Of a stretch of 64,000 bases of DNA, positions 1-8,515 are shown in pieces (within the stretch, counting starts at the first letter, position 1; every line of letters starts with the position of its first letter). The notes beneath the pieces were generated by a model. The model made no database searches and had not been told where the DNA came from. It worked only from the letters and a program-made list of their open reading frames with translations. The position numbers and the translations under genes are program-made. The stretch is taken from the NCBI RefSeq assembly GCF_008017415.1, contig NZ_VRSV01000002.1, positions 62,001 through 126,000 on the forward strand. Reading direction: 5' to 3'. Source of the DNA: Microbacterium hatanonis (lineage in GTDB: Bacteria > Actinomycetota > Actinomycetes > Actinomycetales > Microbacteriaceae).

Positions 1-604
1 TGCCCGACTCGTCCTGCTCGAGTCCGAGTTTCTGGAAGATGGCGGTGATGTACTTCTCCACGCTCGCCTCGGAGACGAACAGCGCACCGGCGATGGCCTG
101 GTTCGAGCGCCCCTCGGCGATGAGCGCGAGAACCGCGCGTTCGCGATCGGTGAGCCGCTGCATCCGTTCGTCACGGCTCCGGCGCCCGAGCAGCTGCGCG
201 ACGACCTCGGGGTCGAGCACCGTCGCCCCCTCCGCGATGCGGCGGAGCGTGTCGAGGAAGTCGGAGACGTCGGCGACCCGATCTTTCAGCAGGTAGCCGA
301 AGGCGCCCCCTCCCCCGGCGATGAGGTCGCTGGCGTAGCGCTCCTCGACGTACTGCGAGAGCACCACGACGGGCAGGGTCGGATGCTGGGCCCGCAGCCG
401 CACCGCGGCGCGGATGCCCTCGTCGGTGAAGGAAGGCGGGAGCCGCACGTCGAGGATGCAGAGGTCGGGGACATCCCGGGCGACCGTCTCGTCGAGCCCA
501 TCGGCGTCGGCGAGCGCCGCGATCACCTCGTGACCGGAGTCGTCGAGCAGCCGGACGAGGCCCTCACGGAGAAGCACGGAGTCCTCGCAGATCAAGATAC
601 GCAT
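1..604 (-). CDS. NarL/LuxR-family response regulator (3' end outside window)
   Basis: The encoded protein begins MRILICEDSV and is a two-component response regulator. It has a receiver domain (residues about 1-120) with the acidic pocket E7/D8, phospho-acceptor D52 in ILDVRLPP and the conserved K107 in GYLLKD. A LuxR-type helix-turn-helix follows at about 150-195 (LTDRERAVLALIAEG, then SEASVEKYITAIFQKLGL). The last few residues and the stop lie beyond the window edge. It should be phosphorylated by the histidine kinase encoded just upstream on the same strand and act as a transcription factor; its target is not evident here. The start ATG (602-604) has a GAGGA ribosome site 7 bases upstream. 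That initiation region is copied twice more in the preceding 62-bp tandem repeats, which is unusual. Confidence 0.95.
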   Translation of the reverse strand, partial: MRILICEDSVLLREGLVRLLDDSGHEVIAALADADGLDETVARDVPDLCILDVRLPPSFTDEGIRAAVRLRAQHPTLPVVVLSQYVEERYASDLIAGGGGAFGYLLKDRVADVSDFLDTLRRIAEGATVLDPEVVAQLLGRRSRDERMQRLTDRERAVLALIAEGRSNQAIAGALFVSEASVEKYITAIFQKLGLEQDESG

Positions 605-666
605 CGCACTGTCCTCACGTCGGTCGCGTCGGCTTCAGTCATCGAGGGGGCACTCAAGATTCGCAT
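592..666 (-). other. Micro-ORF created by repeat unit 2, overlapping the regulator start
   Basis: A 24-codon reading frame starts at ATG 664-666 with its own GAGGA site, begins M-R-I-L exactly like the response regulator, then shifts into other sequence. Its TGA at 592-594 lies inside the regulator gene, 8 bases past the regulator's ATG. It exists only because the regulator's start region was duplicated. If translated it would deliver ribosomes next to the regulator start (translational coupling). Expression is not demonstrated. Confidence 0.35.
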
Positions 667-786
667 CGCACGGTCCTCACGTCGGTCGCGTCGGCTTCAG
701 TCATCGTGGGGGTACTCAAGATGCGCATCGCACGGTCCTCACGTCGGTCGCGTCGGCTTCGGTCATCGAGGTGGGGGTCACGATGC
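601..786. repeat. Three tandem 62-bp repeats between kinase and regulator genes
   Basis: Units start at 601, 663 and 725, each beginning GCATCGCAC on the plus strand and differing at only a few positions apart from the last third of unit 3. Read on the coding (minus) strand, every unit carries a GAGGAC ribosome-binding site and the first codons of the response regulator (ATG CGN ATC TTG). The leftmost unit contains the real regulator start; the rightmost unit overlaps the last codons and stop of the kinase gene (778-780). It looks like a recent tandem duplication, or triplication, of the intergenic translation-initiation region. Confidence 0.9.
654..728 (-). other. Micro-ORF created by repeat unit 3
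   Basis: Same arrangement one repeat further upstream: ATG at 726-728 preceded by GAGGA, 24 codons beginning M-R-I-L, and a TGA at 654-656 just after the next unit's ATG. The two micro-ORFs plus the true gene form a chain in which each stop overlaps the start region of the next frame. Whether this is functional or just a by-product of the duplication cannot be told from sequence. Confidence 0.3.
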
Positions 787-2106
787 GCACGGCACGCTCA
801 CCTCCAGGGCGGTCGGGCCGCCGTTCGGGCTGTCGAGGCGGAAGGTGCCGCCGGCGGCGGCGATGCGATTCGCGATGCCGTCAAGGCCTCCGCCCGGCAG
901 GATGCGCGCGCCGCCGAGTCCGTCGTCCTCGACGCGGGCCCAGAGGCTGCCGTCATCGCGGCTGCGCACGACGACCCGCACACCCGTCGCCCGGGAGTGC
1001 TTCGCCGCGTTCGTGAGCGACTCCGCGATCGCGAAATAGGCGGCGGCCTCGGCGGTGCGTCCGCACCGCCCGTCGATGCGGACGTCGAGATGCACGGGCA
1101 CGTGCGATCGGGCGGCGAGCGCCGAAAGCGCAGCATCCAGCCCGCGGTCGTCGAGCACCGAGGCGTGGATGCCCCGCGCGAGCTGCCGGAGTTCGGTGAT
1201 GGCGGCCTTCGTCGAGGTGTGCGCTTCTTCGATGAGCGCCTTGGCCGCGGCCGGGTCTTCGTCGATCTTCTGCCGGGCGAGGCCCAGTGTCATCCCCACG
1301 GAGACGAGCCGGGGCTGCACGCCGTCGTGGAGGTCGCGCTCGATGCGCGTGCGCTCGACCTCGGAGGCGCGGATCGCGCCGGCGCGCTGGGCCCCGGCCT
1401 CTCGCGCCTCGGCGGCCAGCTGCGTCTCGCGGGAGGGCACCATGATCAGACGCGACAGCACCCCGTGCAGCAGGGCGAGGCCGATGATCGCCGCGGCCGA
1501 GATCAGCGCGACGATCGGGCCGATCAGCGGCGCCCAGGTGACGGGAACCTCGAGCCCGTACATCGAGACCGTGTCGGCATAGAGCGGGGCGAAGGCGATG
1601 GTGATTCCCGTGGCCGCGACCGTGACCAGCACGAGCACGAGGACACCGAGGATCGTCGAGATGGCGAGGTTCGCGATCGCTCGCCAGACCGAGGGGTCGA
1701 TCGCCTGGCGCCAGAACATGCCGAGCACACCCGCGAATCCCGGCTGCGTCGGTCTGCGTGCCGAGAGCGGGGGGAGGTCGAAGCCGTAGAGGCCGTCGAC
1801 CCGGGCGTTCTCGAGCCACGCGACGGCGAACAGCACGTAGGCCAGCGCGATGAGCACGATGATGCCGACACCCGCGGCGAAGACGAGACCCACCCCGCTC
1901 GCCAGCGCAGCGAAGAAGCCGATGAAGACGAACGGCCCGACGACGCCGAGGGCGGCGAGCTGCGCGGCGGCCCCCGCAACGCGCAACGGGCGGGCGGTCG
2001 ACGGCACGGCGGGGTCGTCACGCCGGGTCGCCGCGGGGGCGGATGCTGCGGGGGAAACCGCGGCGGGGGCCGGGAGCGGCGGCGGCGCGGTCGTCTGCGA
2101 ACTCAT
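778..2106 (-). CDS. Sensor histidine kinase (HisKA_3 / NarX type)
   Basis: This 442-residue membrane kinase begins MSSQTTAPPP. A Pro/Ala-rich N-terminus (1-40) is followed by hydrophobic segments at about 50-97 and 147-220, resembling the actinobacterial 'putative sensor' domain. A dimerisation/phospho-acceptor helix follows with H260 in ERDLHDGVQPRL, and then an HATPase_c domain with N-box LTNAAKHS and G-boxes DDGLGG and GGGLDGI. It should autophosphorylate H260 and pass phosphate to the regulator encoded downstream. I chose ATG 2104-2106: sequence further upstream reads as out-of-family Arg-rich peptide, and a -10-like TACCGT lies 6 bases upstream, suggesting a leaderless transcript. The signal sensed is unknown. 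Confidence 0.93.
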   Translation of the reverse strand: MSSQTTAPPPLPAPAAVSPAASAPAATRRDDPAVPSTARPLRVAGAAAQLAALGVVGPFVFIGFFAALASGVGLVFAAGVGIIVLIALAYVLFAVAWLENARVDGLYGFDLPPLSARRPTQPGFAGVLGMFWRQAIDPSVWRAIANLAISTILGVLVLVLVTVAATGITIAFAPLYADTVSMYGLEVPVTWAPLIGPIVALISAAAIIGLALLHGVLSRLIMVPSRETQLAAEAREAGAQRAGAIRASEVERTRIERDLHDGVQPRLVSVGMTLGLARQKIDEDPAAAKALIEEAHTSTKAAITELRQLARGIHASVLDDRGLDAALSALAARSHVPVHLDVRIDGRCGRTAEAAAYFAIAESLTNAAKHSRATGVRVVVRSRDDGSLWARVEDDGLGGARILPGGGLDGIANRIAAAGGTFRLDSPNGGPTALEVSVPCAS

Positions 2107-2112
2107 ACCCCC

Positions 2113-2118
2113 ACGGTA
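2113..2118 (-). promoter_or_regulatory. -10 box of the kinase gene, leaderless spacing
   Basis: TACCGT on the minus strand sits exactly 6 bases before the kinase ATG, which would place the transcription start on the A of the start codon. No clear -35 is visible. The same 6-base arrangement recurs at four other genes in this window. Confidence 0.45.
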
Positions 2119-2161
2119 GGACGCGAGCCGCGCGGGGGCCGCCGAGGCATCCGGAGCGGTT

Positions 2162-2179
2162 CTTCGGGGTATCCCGAAG
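2162..2179 (-). terminator. Short hairpin downstream of the acyltransferase gene
   Basis: A 7-bp perfect stem (CTTCGGG / CCCGAAG) with a GTAT loop lies about 40 bases after the acyltransferase stop, without a T tract. It could terminate that transcript before the kinase promoter. Confidence 0.4.
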
Positions 2180-2219
2180 CGTTTCGCACCGAGTGGTCGA
2201 CGCGACGGGGTCCCGCAGG

Positions 2220-4643
2220 CTAGAACAGCCCGGTGGCGGTGAGCTCGGCGCGCAGGACCGGCACGATGTGCTCGGCGTACGCGACCGTCAGGTGCGATTC
2301 GTCGTAGCGGATCGGCATGCCGCCCGCGAACGCCGGACACACCCCGTCGACGCAGCTGAAGTCGAGCGACGCGATGGCGTGATCGCCCGTCTCTGCGGCG
2401 ACGGCCTCGGCCGCGGCCTGCATGGCGTTCCACGTCGGGTCGACGGCCGTGGTGCAGTTGGCAGGAGCCGACAGCGGCGAATAGCAGCGCGACAGATCAC
2501 CGCCCTTCGGCGGCGGCGCCAGATACACCATGCGCCCGGCCGCGCCGTACGCGGCGACCTCCGCCTGCGACGCACGCAGGAGGTCGCCGGCAGAAAGATT
2601 GCGTCCGTCGATCGTGTGGGCGAGCGTGTAGGCGTTCGAGACGACCACGAGGTCGGCCGGATCGGCCGCGATCATGCCGCGCACGTCGGCCTTGCGCTGG
2701 GGGCAGGCGGCCATCACGCCCGCGCCGTCGTTCTGCACGAGCACGTCGGTGAAGCGGCATCCGTACATGCCGACCGTCGTGACGCGCCACTGGCCGCCGC
2801 TCTCCTCGGCCAGCTTCTTGAACGCGGGCGCGTAGGCCATCGCGCTCGAGTCGCCCACGAGATACATGTGCCGGGGCGCACCGCCGTCGCCCCAGGTGCA
2901 GCGCCCGAGGTCGATCCCGCTGTCGGGCGAGAAGCAGTCGCGCGCGGGGTTCGCGCTCGACGAACGCTGCATCACCTCGTCGAGCGAGGGCTGCAGCGCC
3001 GGCCACTGCGTCGCCGACACCGCCGCGGCGAGCTCGGCCTGCACGGTCGCGACGGGGTCGTCCGCCGGAGCCGCGACAGCGTCGCCGGGTGCGGGGGTGA
3101 GCGGGCCGATCGTGGGCGACCCGAAGGCCACCATCGTCATCAGCACCACCACGCCCGCACCGATCGCGAGTCCCGCCGCCCCGAGACCGAACTGCGGCCG
3201 GAAACGCGCGCGCCACTGCGCCCACGCGGAGCGGGCGGGCGGCGTCGCCGGAGCGGGCTCGGCGGATGCGGCGGCGACGGCGCGCACCGCAGTCTGCGGC
3301 GAGCGTCGGGGCGCGGCGGTGGTCGCCGGTTCGAGGGCGCTGTCCGGCGCTGCGCCCGACCCGATCGCGAGCGGGCCGGACGGTCGCGGACGCGAGCCGG
3401 GGTAGTACCGCGTTCCCGGGGTCCACCCCTCGGGGCGCGTCGAAGGCAGGCGCGCGGCGACCGGCGCGGCCTCCGGCTCGACGGCCGGGGGCGCGGCGTC
3501 GGGCTCGACAACAGACGGCGTGGGAGCAGCATCCGTCGCCTTCCCGCGCAACCACGGCGATCGGTGCAGGGGCTGCTCGACGAGGAAGTACCCGCTCACC
3601 GCGAGCACGACGACCGTCGCCACGACGATGAGAGTCGACTCCGCACCGGCGGGCAGGAGCACCGCGGCGAAGACGATGACGGGGAAGTGCCAGAGGTACA
3701 GCGAGTAGGAGACGTCGCCGACGAACACGCTGATCGGGTTCGTCAGAGGGAAGAGGTGACGCTGGCGAGGATCGCCGCCCACGCCGCCCGCGATGACCAG
3801 CACGGCAGCGGCCACCGGCAGCGCGGCCCAGGGCGCGGGGAACGGCATCGTGTCGGGGTCGACGATCAGGAACGACCACACCACCCCCGCCGCGCCGATC
3901 CATCCCAGCACCCAGCGGAAGGCGGCGGGGATCCGTCCGAGTACGGGCACGGCGACCGCCAGGAGCGCGCCGACCGCCAGCTCCCACGCGCGGGTCGCCG
4001 TCGAGAAGTAGGCGACAGTGGGATCCCCCGCCGTCTGCACCATCGCCCACCCGCCCGACACCACGACGATCGCTGCGGCGGCGAGCCCGACAACGGCACG
4101 CGCCGCACCCGTCCGCCTCGCTGCGACCGGCAGGAGGAGCACGAGCAGAAGCAGCAGGGCCGGCCAGACGAGGTAGAACTGCTCCTCCACCGACAGCGTC
4201 CAGAAGTGCTGGAGCGGAGAGACCGCGTCAGCCGCGTGGAAGTAGTCGGTGCCCTCGACGGCGAAGCGCCAGTTGGCCACCAGGGCGAGGGCGGCGAGCG
4301 CGTCGAACAGCGTGCGGTCGGCCTGCGTGCGGTTGAAGACGACGAAGGCGACGACGACGACCGCGGCCAGCACGACCACGGCTGCGGGCAGGATGCGGCG
4401 GATGCGACGCGCGAAGAAGTCGCGGAGCGAGATGCGCCCCGTGGCCGCGAGCTCACGCAGCAGCAGACCGGTGATCAGGAACCCCGAGATCACGAAGAAG
4501 ACGTCGACACCCGCGAACCCGCCGCGCGGCCAGCCGATCAGGTGGGCGAGCACCACGGCGACGACGGCGAGCGCCCGCAGACCCTGGAGGTCGCGTCGGA
4601 CGGGCGTGCGAGGAGAAGAGGAAGCGCTGATGTGGGAGGTCAC
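2220..4643 (-). CDS. Membrane O-acyltransferase (OafA/YrhL type) with C-terminal SGNH domain
   Basis: The 807-residue protein begins with an acyltransferase-3 domain: LQGLRALAVVAVVLAH, GVDVFFVISGFLITG, and about ten membrane segments to about residue 375. A Pro/Ala-rich linker (about 375-480), one more membrane helix (AAGLAIGAGVVVLMTM) and an extracytoplasmic SGNH-hydrolase-like domain follow. In the latter the nucleophile block is GDSS and the C-terminal catalytic pair is in DESHLT. By family, such proteins acylate envelope glycans or peptidoglycan: the membrane part moves acyl groups across the membrane and the SGNH part transfers them. The start is a GTG (4641-4643) with no good ribosome site, so the exact N-terminus is uncertain. 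The gene follows the kinase operon by 65 bases and may be cotranscribed with it. Confidence 0.92.
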   Translation of the reverse strand: MTSHISASSSPRTPVRRDLQGLRALAVVAVVLAHLIGWPRGGFAGVDVFFVISGFLITGLLLRELAATGRISLRDFFARRIRRILPAAVVVLAAVVVVAFVVFNRTQADRTLFDALAALALVANWRFAVEGTDYFHAADAVSPLQHFWTLSVEEQFYLVWPALLLLLVLLLPVAARRTGAARAVVGLAAAAIVVVSGGWAMVQTAGDPTVAYFSTATRAWELAVGALLAVAVPVLGRIPAAFRWVLGWIGAAGVVWSFLIVDPDTMPFPAPWAALPVAAAVLVIAGGVGGDPRQRHLFPLTNPISVFVGDVSYSLYLWHFPVIVFAAVLLPAGAESTLIVVATVVVLAVSGYFLVEQPLHRSPWLRGKATDAAPTPSVVEPDAAPPAVEPEAAPVAARLPSTRPEGWTPGTRYYPGSRPRPSGPLAIGSGAAPDSALEPATTAAPRRSPQTAVRAVAAASAEPAPATPPARSAWAQWRARFRPQFGLGAAGLAIGAGVVVLMTMVAFGSPTIGPLTPAPGDAVAAPADDPVATVQAELAAAVSATQWPALQPSLDEVMQRSSSANPARDCFSPDSGIDLGRCTWGDGGAPRHMYLVGDSSAMAYAPAFKKLAEESGGQWRVTTVGMYGCRFTDVLVQNDGAGVMAACPQRKADVRGMIAADPADLVVVSNAYTLAHTIDGRNLSAGDLLRASQAEVAAYGAAGRMVYLAPPPKGGDLSRCYSPLSAPANCTTAVDPTWNAMQAAAEAVAAETGDHAIASLDFSCVDGVCPAFAGGMPIRYDESHLTVAYAEHIVPVLRAELTATGLF

Positions 4644-4708
4644 TGTGTATCCGGGAAAGCCGAATGCCAGTGTAGTGACGCGAACCGGCGTGTGGGACCG
4701 CTCCCGCG

Positions 4709-6343
4709 TCAGGTCGCGCAGGCCGTGGCGGGCGCGGAGGCCTGCCCGTTGGCGCGTCGCGTCAGCACCTGGATGCAGGTCGTCCCCGTCGGGTCGGCGG
4801 CGACGGTCACGCTCGTCTCGCCCGTGCGCTCGAGCACCGGGTCGGAGCCGTCACGGGGAACGACCCCCCAGAGGTACTCGTCACCTTCCTCGGCGGCAGT
4901 GTTGGTCCACGTGAAGGTGACGCCGTCGGGACCGGCGGAGCCGGCGAGCCCTTCGGGGGCGGCGGGCGCCACGGGCACCACGTCGATCGGCCTGTCGGAG
5001 GGCGAGGCCTCGGGCGTGGGTTCGGCCGGGCCGCCCAGCACCGCCGGCAGCGACAGCGCGAGGATCGCCCCGACGACGACCACGAACGCGGCGGCCCCGA
5101 GTGCGAACCAGAGTCCGCGCTTCGACCGGGGCGCCGCGGGAGGCGCGGATGCTGCGGCCGCCGCGCTCGTCGGAGGCAACGGCGGTGCCGCGGGCGCCGG
5201 CGCCGGCGCGGAAGACGGCGCCGGCACCGTCTCGAAGCGCGACGGACCGGCGGGCACCGGATCGATCGCGGCCACACGCACCACGGTGGCGTCACCGTCG
5301 CCGGAGCGCTGCGGGGCCGCGGCCTCACGACGCGAGCGACGGGTGGCGTCGTCGGGCGCCCACTGCTCGGGCGCGGACGGGGGCGGGACGGGCGCCGGCG
5401 CGGGGTCGATGCTCACTACGCCGCGCACGCGGGTGAGCCCGTCGTCGGCGTCGTCGACGACGCCGGCCGGGGTGCCGTCGTCGAGGATGTCGATGGGGGT
5501 CACCGAGTGCGCGAGTTCGATCTGCACCTTCTGCAGCGCCCGGGCGAACTCGAGCGCCGTCGGGTAGCGGTCGGCGGGCGATTTCGACATCGCGCGCTGC
5601 AGCACGCGCTGCAGAGACGGCGGCACGTCCGAGCGGCCGATCGGCGCGAGGGGCGCCGACTCGATGCGGGTGATGAGTTCGACACCGGTGTTCCGCTGCC
5701 CGGGGAGCTCGAACGGCGAACGGCCGACGAGCAGGCTGTAGAGGGTGGCGCCCAGCGACCAGACGTCGGAGCGCGCATCGCTCGTCGGTTTCTCGGCGAC
5801 GACCTCCGGCGGCGACCATGGGATCGACAGACCTCCCGCGTCCCCGGCACCGGCGGCCGAGGCGATGCCGAAGTCGGTGAGGGCGGGGCGGTTGTACTCG
5901 GTGACGAGGATGTTCGCGGGCTTGATGTCGCGGTGGAGCACCCCGGCACGATGTGCGGTCTCCACCGCCGCGCCGACCTGCACGCCGATGCGCAGAGCCT
6001 CGGCGACGGAGAAGAGCTCGGCCCGGTACCGCACCTGCAGGTTCGGTTTCGGGCAGTACTCCATGACGAGGTACGGGCGTCCGTCGTCGGCGACGCCGGC
6101 CTGGTAGATCGTGACGATCGCGGGATGCGTCGAGAGCATCGCCATGACGTTCGCCTCGGCCGTGAACTCCTCGATCGACCCGGTGGCCATCCGGTCGGGC
6201 AGCAGCACCTTCACCGCGACCCGGCGGCGGGGCAGTTGCTGCTCGTAGAGGAAGACGTCGGCGAAGCCGCCGGAGCCGAGGAGCTCGACGGGGGTGAACC
6301 CGGCGAGTCGGGGCGGCGCTTGGGGTGCGCGGCGGCCGCTCAC
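4709..6343 (-). CDS. Membrane-anchored serine/threonine protein kinase
   Basis: A 544-residue Hanks-type kinase. The kinase domain covers about residues 14-280 with glycine loop LLGSGGFADV, catalytic K45 (VAVKVL), HRDIKPAN (D139) and DFG (D157). A Pro/Ala-rich juxtamembrane region follows, then a membrane helix at about 410-432, and a small extracellular domain of about 85 residues that reads like a fibronectin-III fold with two cysteines (CIQV near the end and the penultimate ACAT). There are no PASTA repeats, so it is not a PknB-type muropeptide sensor. It starts at a GTG with AGGAC upstream, 13 bases after the FHA gene, last in the envelope-signalling operon. Likely substrates are the neighbouring FHA protein and other operon members (inference). 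Confidence 0.95.
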   Translation of the reverse strand: MSGRRAPQAPPRLAGFTPVELLGSGGFADVFLYEQQLPRRRVAVKVLLPDRMATGSIEEFTAEANVMAMLSTHPAIVTIYQAGVADDGRPYLVMEYCPKPNLQVRYRAELFSVAEALRIGVQVGAAVETAHRAGVLHRDIKPANILVTEYNRPALTDFGIASAAGAGDAGGLSIPWSPPEVVAEKPTSDARSDVWSLGATLYSLLVGRSPFELPGQRNTGVELITRIESAPLAPIGRSDVPPSLQRVLQRAMSKSPADRYPTALEFARALQKVQIELAHSVTPIDILDDGTPAGVVDDADDGLTRVRGVVSIDPAPAPVPPPSAPEQWAPDDATRRSRREAAAPQRSGDGDATVVRVAAIDPVPAGPSRFETVPAPSSAPAPAPAAPPLPPTSAAAAASAPPAAPRSKRGLWFALGAAAFVVVVGAILALSLPAVLGGPAEPTPEASPSDRPIDVVPVAPAAPEGLAGSAGPDGVTFTWTNTAAEEGDEYLWGVVPRDGSDPVLERTGETSVTVAADPTGTTCIQVLTRRANGQASAPATACAT

Positions 6344-6356
6344 GACGGAGTCCTCG

Positions 6357-7673
6357 TCACGACAGCGCCTCGACGAGCACCGTCACGCCGTCGCCGAGGT
6401 CGAGGACGTCGCCCGGAACGAGGATCGTCGCCTCGCCGGGATGCAGGCGCGTCGGCACCGACCCCTGTCGGCGCAGGGTCGTGCCGTTGGTGGTCTGCAG
6501 GTCGGTGGCCAGGATGCTGTCGCCCTCCACACGCACCTCGACGTGGTTGCGGGAGATGTCCTGCTGCGGGCTGTCGACGCCGATGAGATGGGGCAGCTCG
6601 GCGCCGGACGCGCGAGCGGACTTCGGCCGCCGTCCGATGATCACGGTGCGGTCCAGCAGCACGACCTGTCCGGTCGACAGCCGCAGCCGCCCGATCGGTC
6701 CGGTCGGGGGCGGCGGCACCGGAGGAATGGCGGGAGCCGGCGGCGGCACGGGAAGCCCGCCCGCGGCACGCAGTCGGCGGGCCTCCTCGAGCGAGAGCGT
6801 CTCACCGTCATGGTCGCCGGGGGCCGGCGCGTCCGTGTGGGCGGGGAGGGCGGGAGCGGGCTCGGCGACGGCGTCGCGATCGCCCCTCCCGATCACGGTC
6901 GTCGCCTCGACATCGTCGAGGGGAGCGGCCGGCACGGCGGGAGCGCTTGCGGTGGGCTTCTTCGCCACGACGGGCGCAGGTCGCACCGGCAGCGCGTCAC
7001 CCCGGATGAACGGGGGGATCGAGTCGATCAGCATGCCTTCCTCGGCGACCGGGAGCGCGGGGGCGACCGGCGGGAGCTCGGGCTCGGCAACCGGGGACTC
7101 GGGCTCCGTCTCGGGCTCGTCGTCCGCCGGCTCGTGCGCGACGTCCAGCACCTCGTCGATGCTGTGGGGCTGCACGGGCTCGACGGGTCGGTACGAATCA
7201 GCGGGCGCGGAGTGCTCGGGTGCGACGACCGGCCTCTCCCTGTCGAACGCGCGAGCCGAGACCACGACGGCCGACGCCAGCACGACGCCGTCGCCGACCG
7301 GGAAGACCGTCGCGCCCGCATCGCCGATCTCGAGGCGGGAGACCTCGCGGATGCTGCGCTCCGACCAGGTCGAGGCCGTCGTGCCGTCGACGATCTCGGT
7401 TCCCGAAGACGTCGTGACGGAGGCCGAGAGGTCGCCTCGCGCGCTCACGCGCCAGACGTCGTCCTCGTCGACGACCACGACGAACGCGGGGAGCGCCGAG
7501 AGCGTTCCACCGGCGGCCAGCACGTCGACCACGGCGCCGAATCCCTCGCCGGCGGCGAGCCGGTCGCGGATGGCGAGGGTCGCCGCATCCGTCGTCCCCT
7601 CGCCGAGAACGGCGACACCGCGACCGGCGACGACGACGCGGAGCGTGCCTGGCGCGTAACGGACCTCGGTCAT
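6357..7673 (-). CDS. FHA-domain protein
   Basis: 438 residues. The C-terminal ~95 residues are a forkhead-associated domain that binds phosphothreonine: VIIGRRP, then ISRNHVEV and TNGTTL, the conserved Arg, Ser/Asn-His and Asn-Gly. The N-terminal ~150 residues form an unrecognised alpha/beta-looking domain, and a long Pro/Ala/Glu-rich linker joins the two. It overlaps the phosphatase gene by 4 bp and precedes the kinase by 13 bp. By analogy with kinase/FHA/PP2C sets it is probably the phosphorylated adaptor of this operon. The N-terminal domain begins TEVRYAPGTLRVVVAG and I cannot assign it. Confidence 0.9.
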   Translation of the reverse strand: MTEVRYAPGTLRVVVAGRGVAVLGEGTTDAATLAIRDRLAAGEGFGAVVDVLAAGGTLSALPAFVVVVDEDDVWRVSARGDLSASVTTSSGTEIVDGTTASTWSERSIREVSRLEIGDAGATVFPVGDGVVLASAVVVSARAFDRERPVVAPEHSAPADSYRPVEPVQPHSIDEVLDVAHEPADDEPETEPESPVAEPELPPVAPALPVAEEGMLIDSIPPFIRGDALPVRPAPVVAKKPTASAPAVPAAPLDDVEATTVIGRGDRDAVAEPAPALPAHTDAPAPGDHDGETLSLEEARRLRAAGGLPVPPPAPAIPPVPPPPTGPIGRLRLSTGQVVLLDRTVIIGRRPKSARASGAELPHLIGVDSPQQDISRNHVEVRVEGDSILATDLQTTNGTTLRRQGSVPTRLHPGEATILVPGDVLDLGDGVTVLVEALS

Positions 7674-8515
7674 GGGCGTTCTCCCTCGTCACGCGTTCGC
7701 ACCCGGGGCAGGGTGTCTTCCTCCCCATCCTCGCCGAACTCCGCGACGGGGATGGTCGCCGTTCCGTCGCGGCGCTCGCGGGCCCGCACATCGAGCGCGT
7801 CGACCACGAGCACCGTCACGTTGTCGCGGCCGCCCGCGGCCACGGCCTCGCGTACGAGGCGATCGGCTGCGGTCTGGGGATGCTGCTCGGAGCGGAGGAT
7901 GTGGTCGATGCGCGCGTCGTCGAGCTCGGTCGGCAGGCCGTCGGAGCAGATGAGGAGGCGGTCGCCCTCCTCGGCGGGGAGAAGCCAGTAGTCGGGCTCG
8001 CTGTCGCTGCCGGCCCCCAGCGCACGAGTGATGACGTTGCGCCGCGAATCGACCGCGGCCGCAGCCGCGTCGAGCTCGCCGGCGTCGACGAGTTCCTGCA
8101 CGACCGAGTGGTCGACGCTCACCTGCTCGAGCACGCCCTCGCTCAACCGGTAGGTGCGCGAGTCGCCGAGGTTCACCGCCAACCAGTACCCGTCGCCGTC
8201 GATATCGGCGACGACCACGCCGGCGAGGGTCGTGCCGGCACCCGCGCCCCCGCCCTCGGGAAGCGCGTCGACGCGGCGGCGCGCCTCCGCGACACTCGAC
8301 TGCACGTCGTCGACGGTGAGGCTCGGGCGACCCACCAGGCGCGCGAACTCCTCGATCACGGTGGCACTGGCCACTTCGCCCGCCTGGTGCCCGCCCATGC
8401 CGTCGGCGACGAGGAAGAGGGGCGGGGCGGCGAGGTGGCTGTCTTCGTTGAGCGATCGACGGAGTCCGACGTCGGTCGCCGCACCCCAGGCCAGTGTCAC
8501 CGGCCCGGCGGTCAC
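7670..8515 (-). CDS. PP2C-family Ser/Thr protein phosphatase
   Basis: A 281-residue soluble PPM phosphatase. All metal-binding and catalytic motifs are present: RSLNEDS near the N-terminus, VADGMGGH, NLGDSRTYRL, LLICSDGLP and GGRDNVTVLVV. It should reverse phosphorylation by the kinase encoded two genes downstream. It starts at a GTG overlapping the transglutaminase-like gene's stop (GTGA) and its stop overlaps the FHA start (ATGA), so the three are translationally coupled. Confidence 0.95.
   Translation of the reverse strand: MTAGPVTLAWGAATDVGLRRSLNEDSHLAAPPLFLVADGMGGHQAGEVASATVIEEFARLVGRPSLTVDDVQSSVAEARRRVDALPEGGGAGAGTTLAGVVVADIDGDGYWLAVNLGDSRTYRLSEGVLEQVSVDHSVVQELVDAGELDAAAAAVDSRRNVITRALGAGSDSEPDYWLLPAEEGDRLLICSDGLPTELDDARIDHILRSEQHPQTAADRLVREAVAAGGRDNVTVLVVDALDVRARERRDGTATIPVAEFGEDGEEDTLPRVRTRDEGERP

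Noticed and set aside
601..786. CRISPR or phage-attachment interpretation of the 62-bp repeats
   Set aside because: Units are head-to-tail with no spacers and contain the ribosome site and start codon of the neighbouring gene, so a tandem duplication of a gene start explains them.
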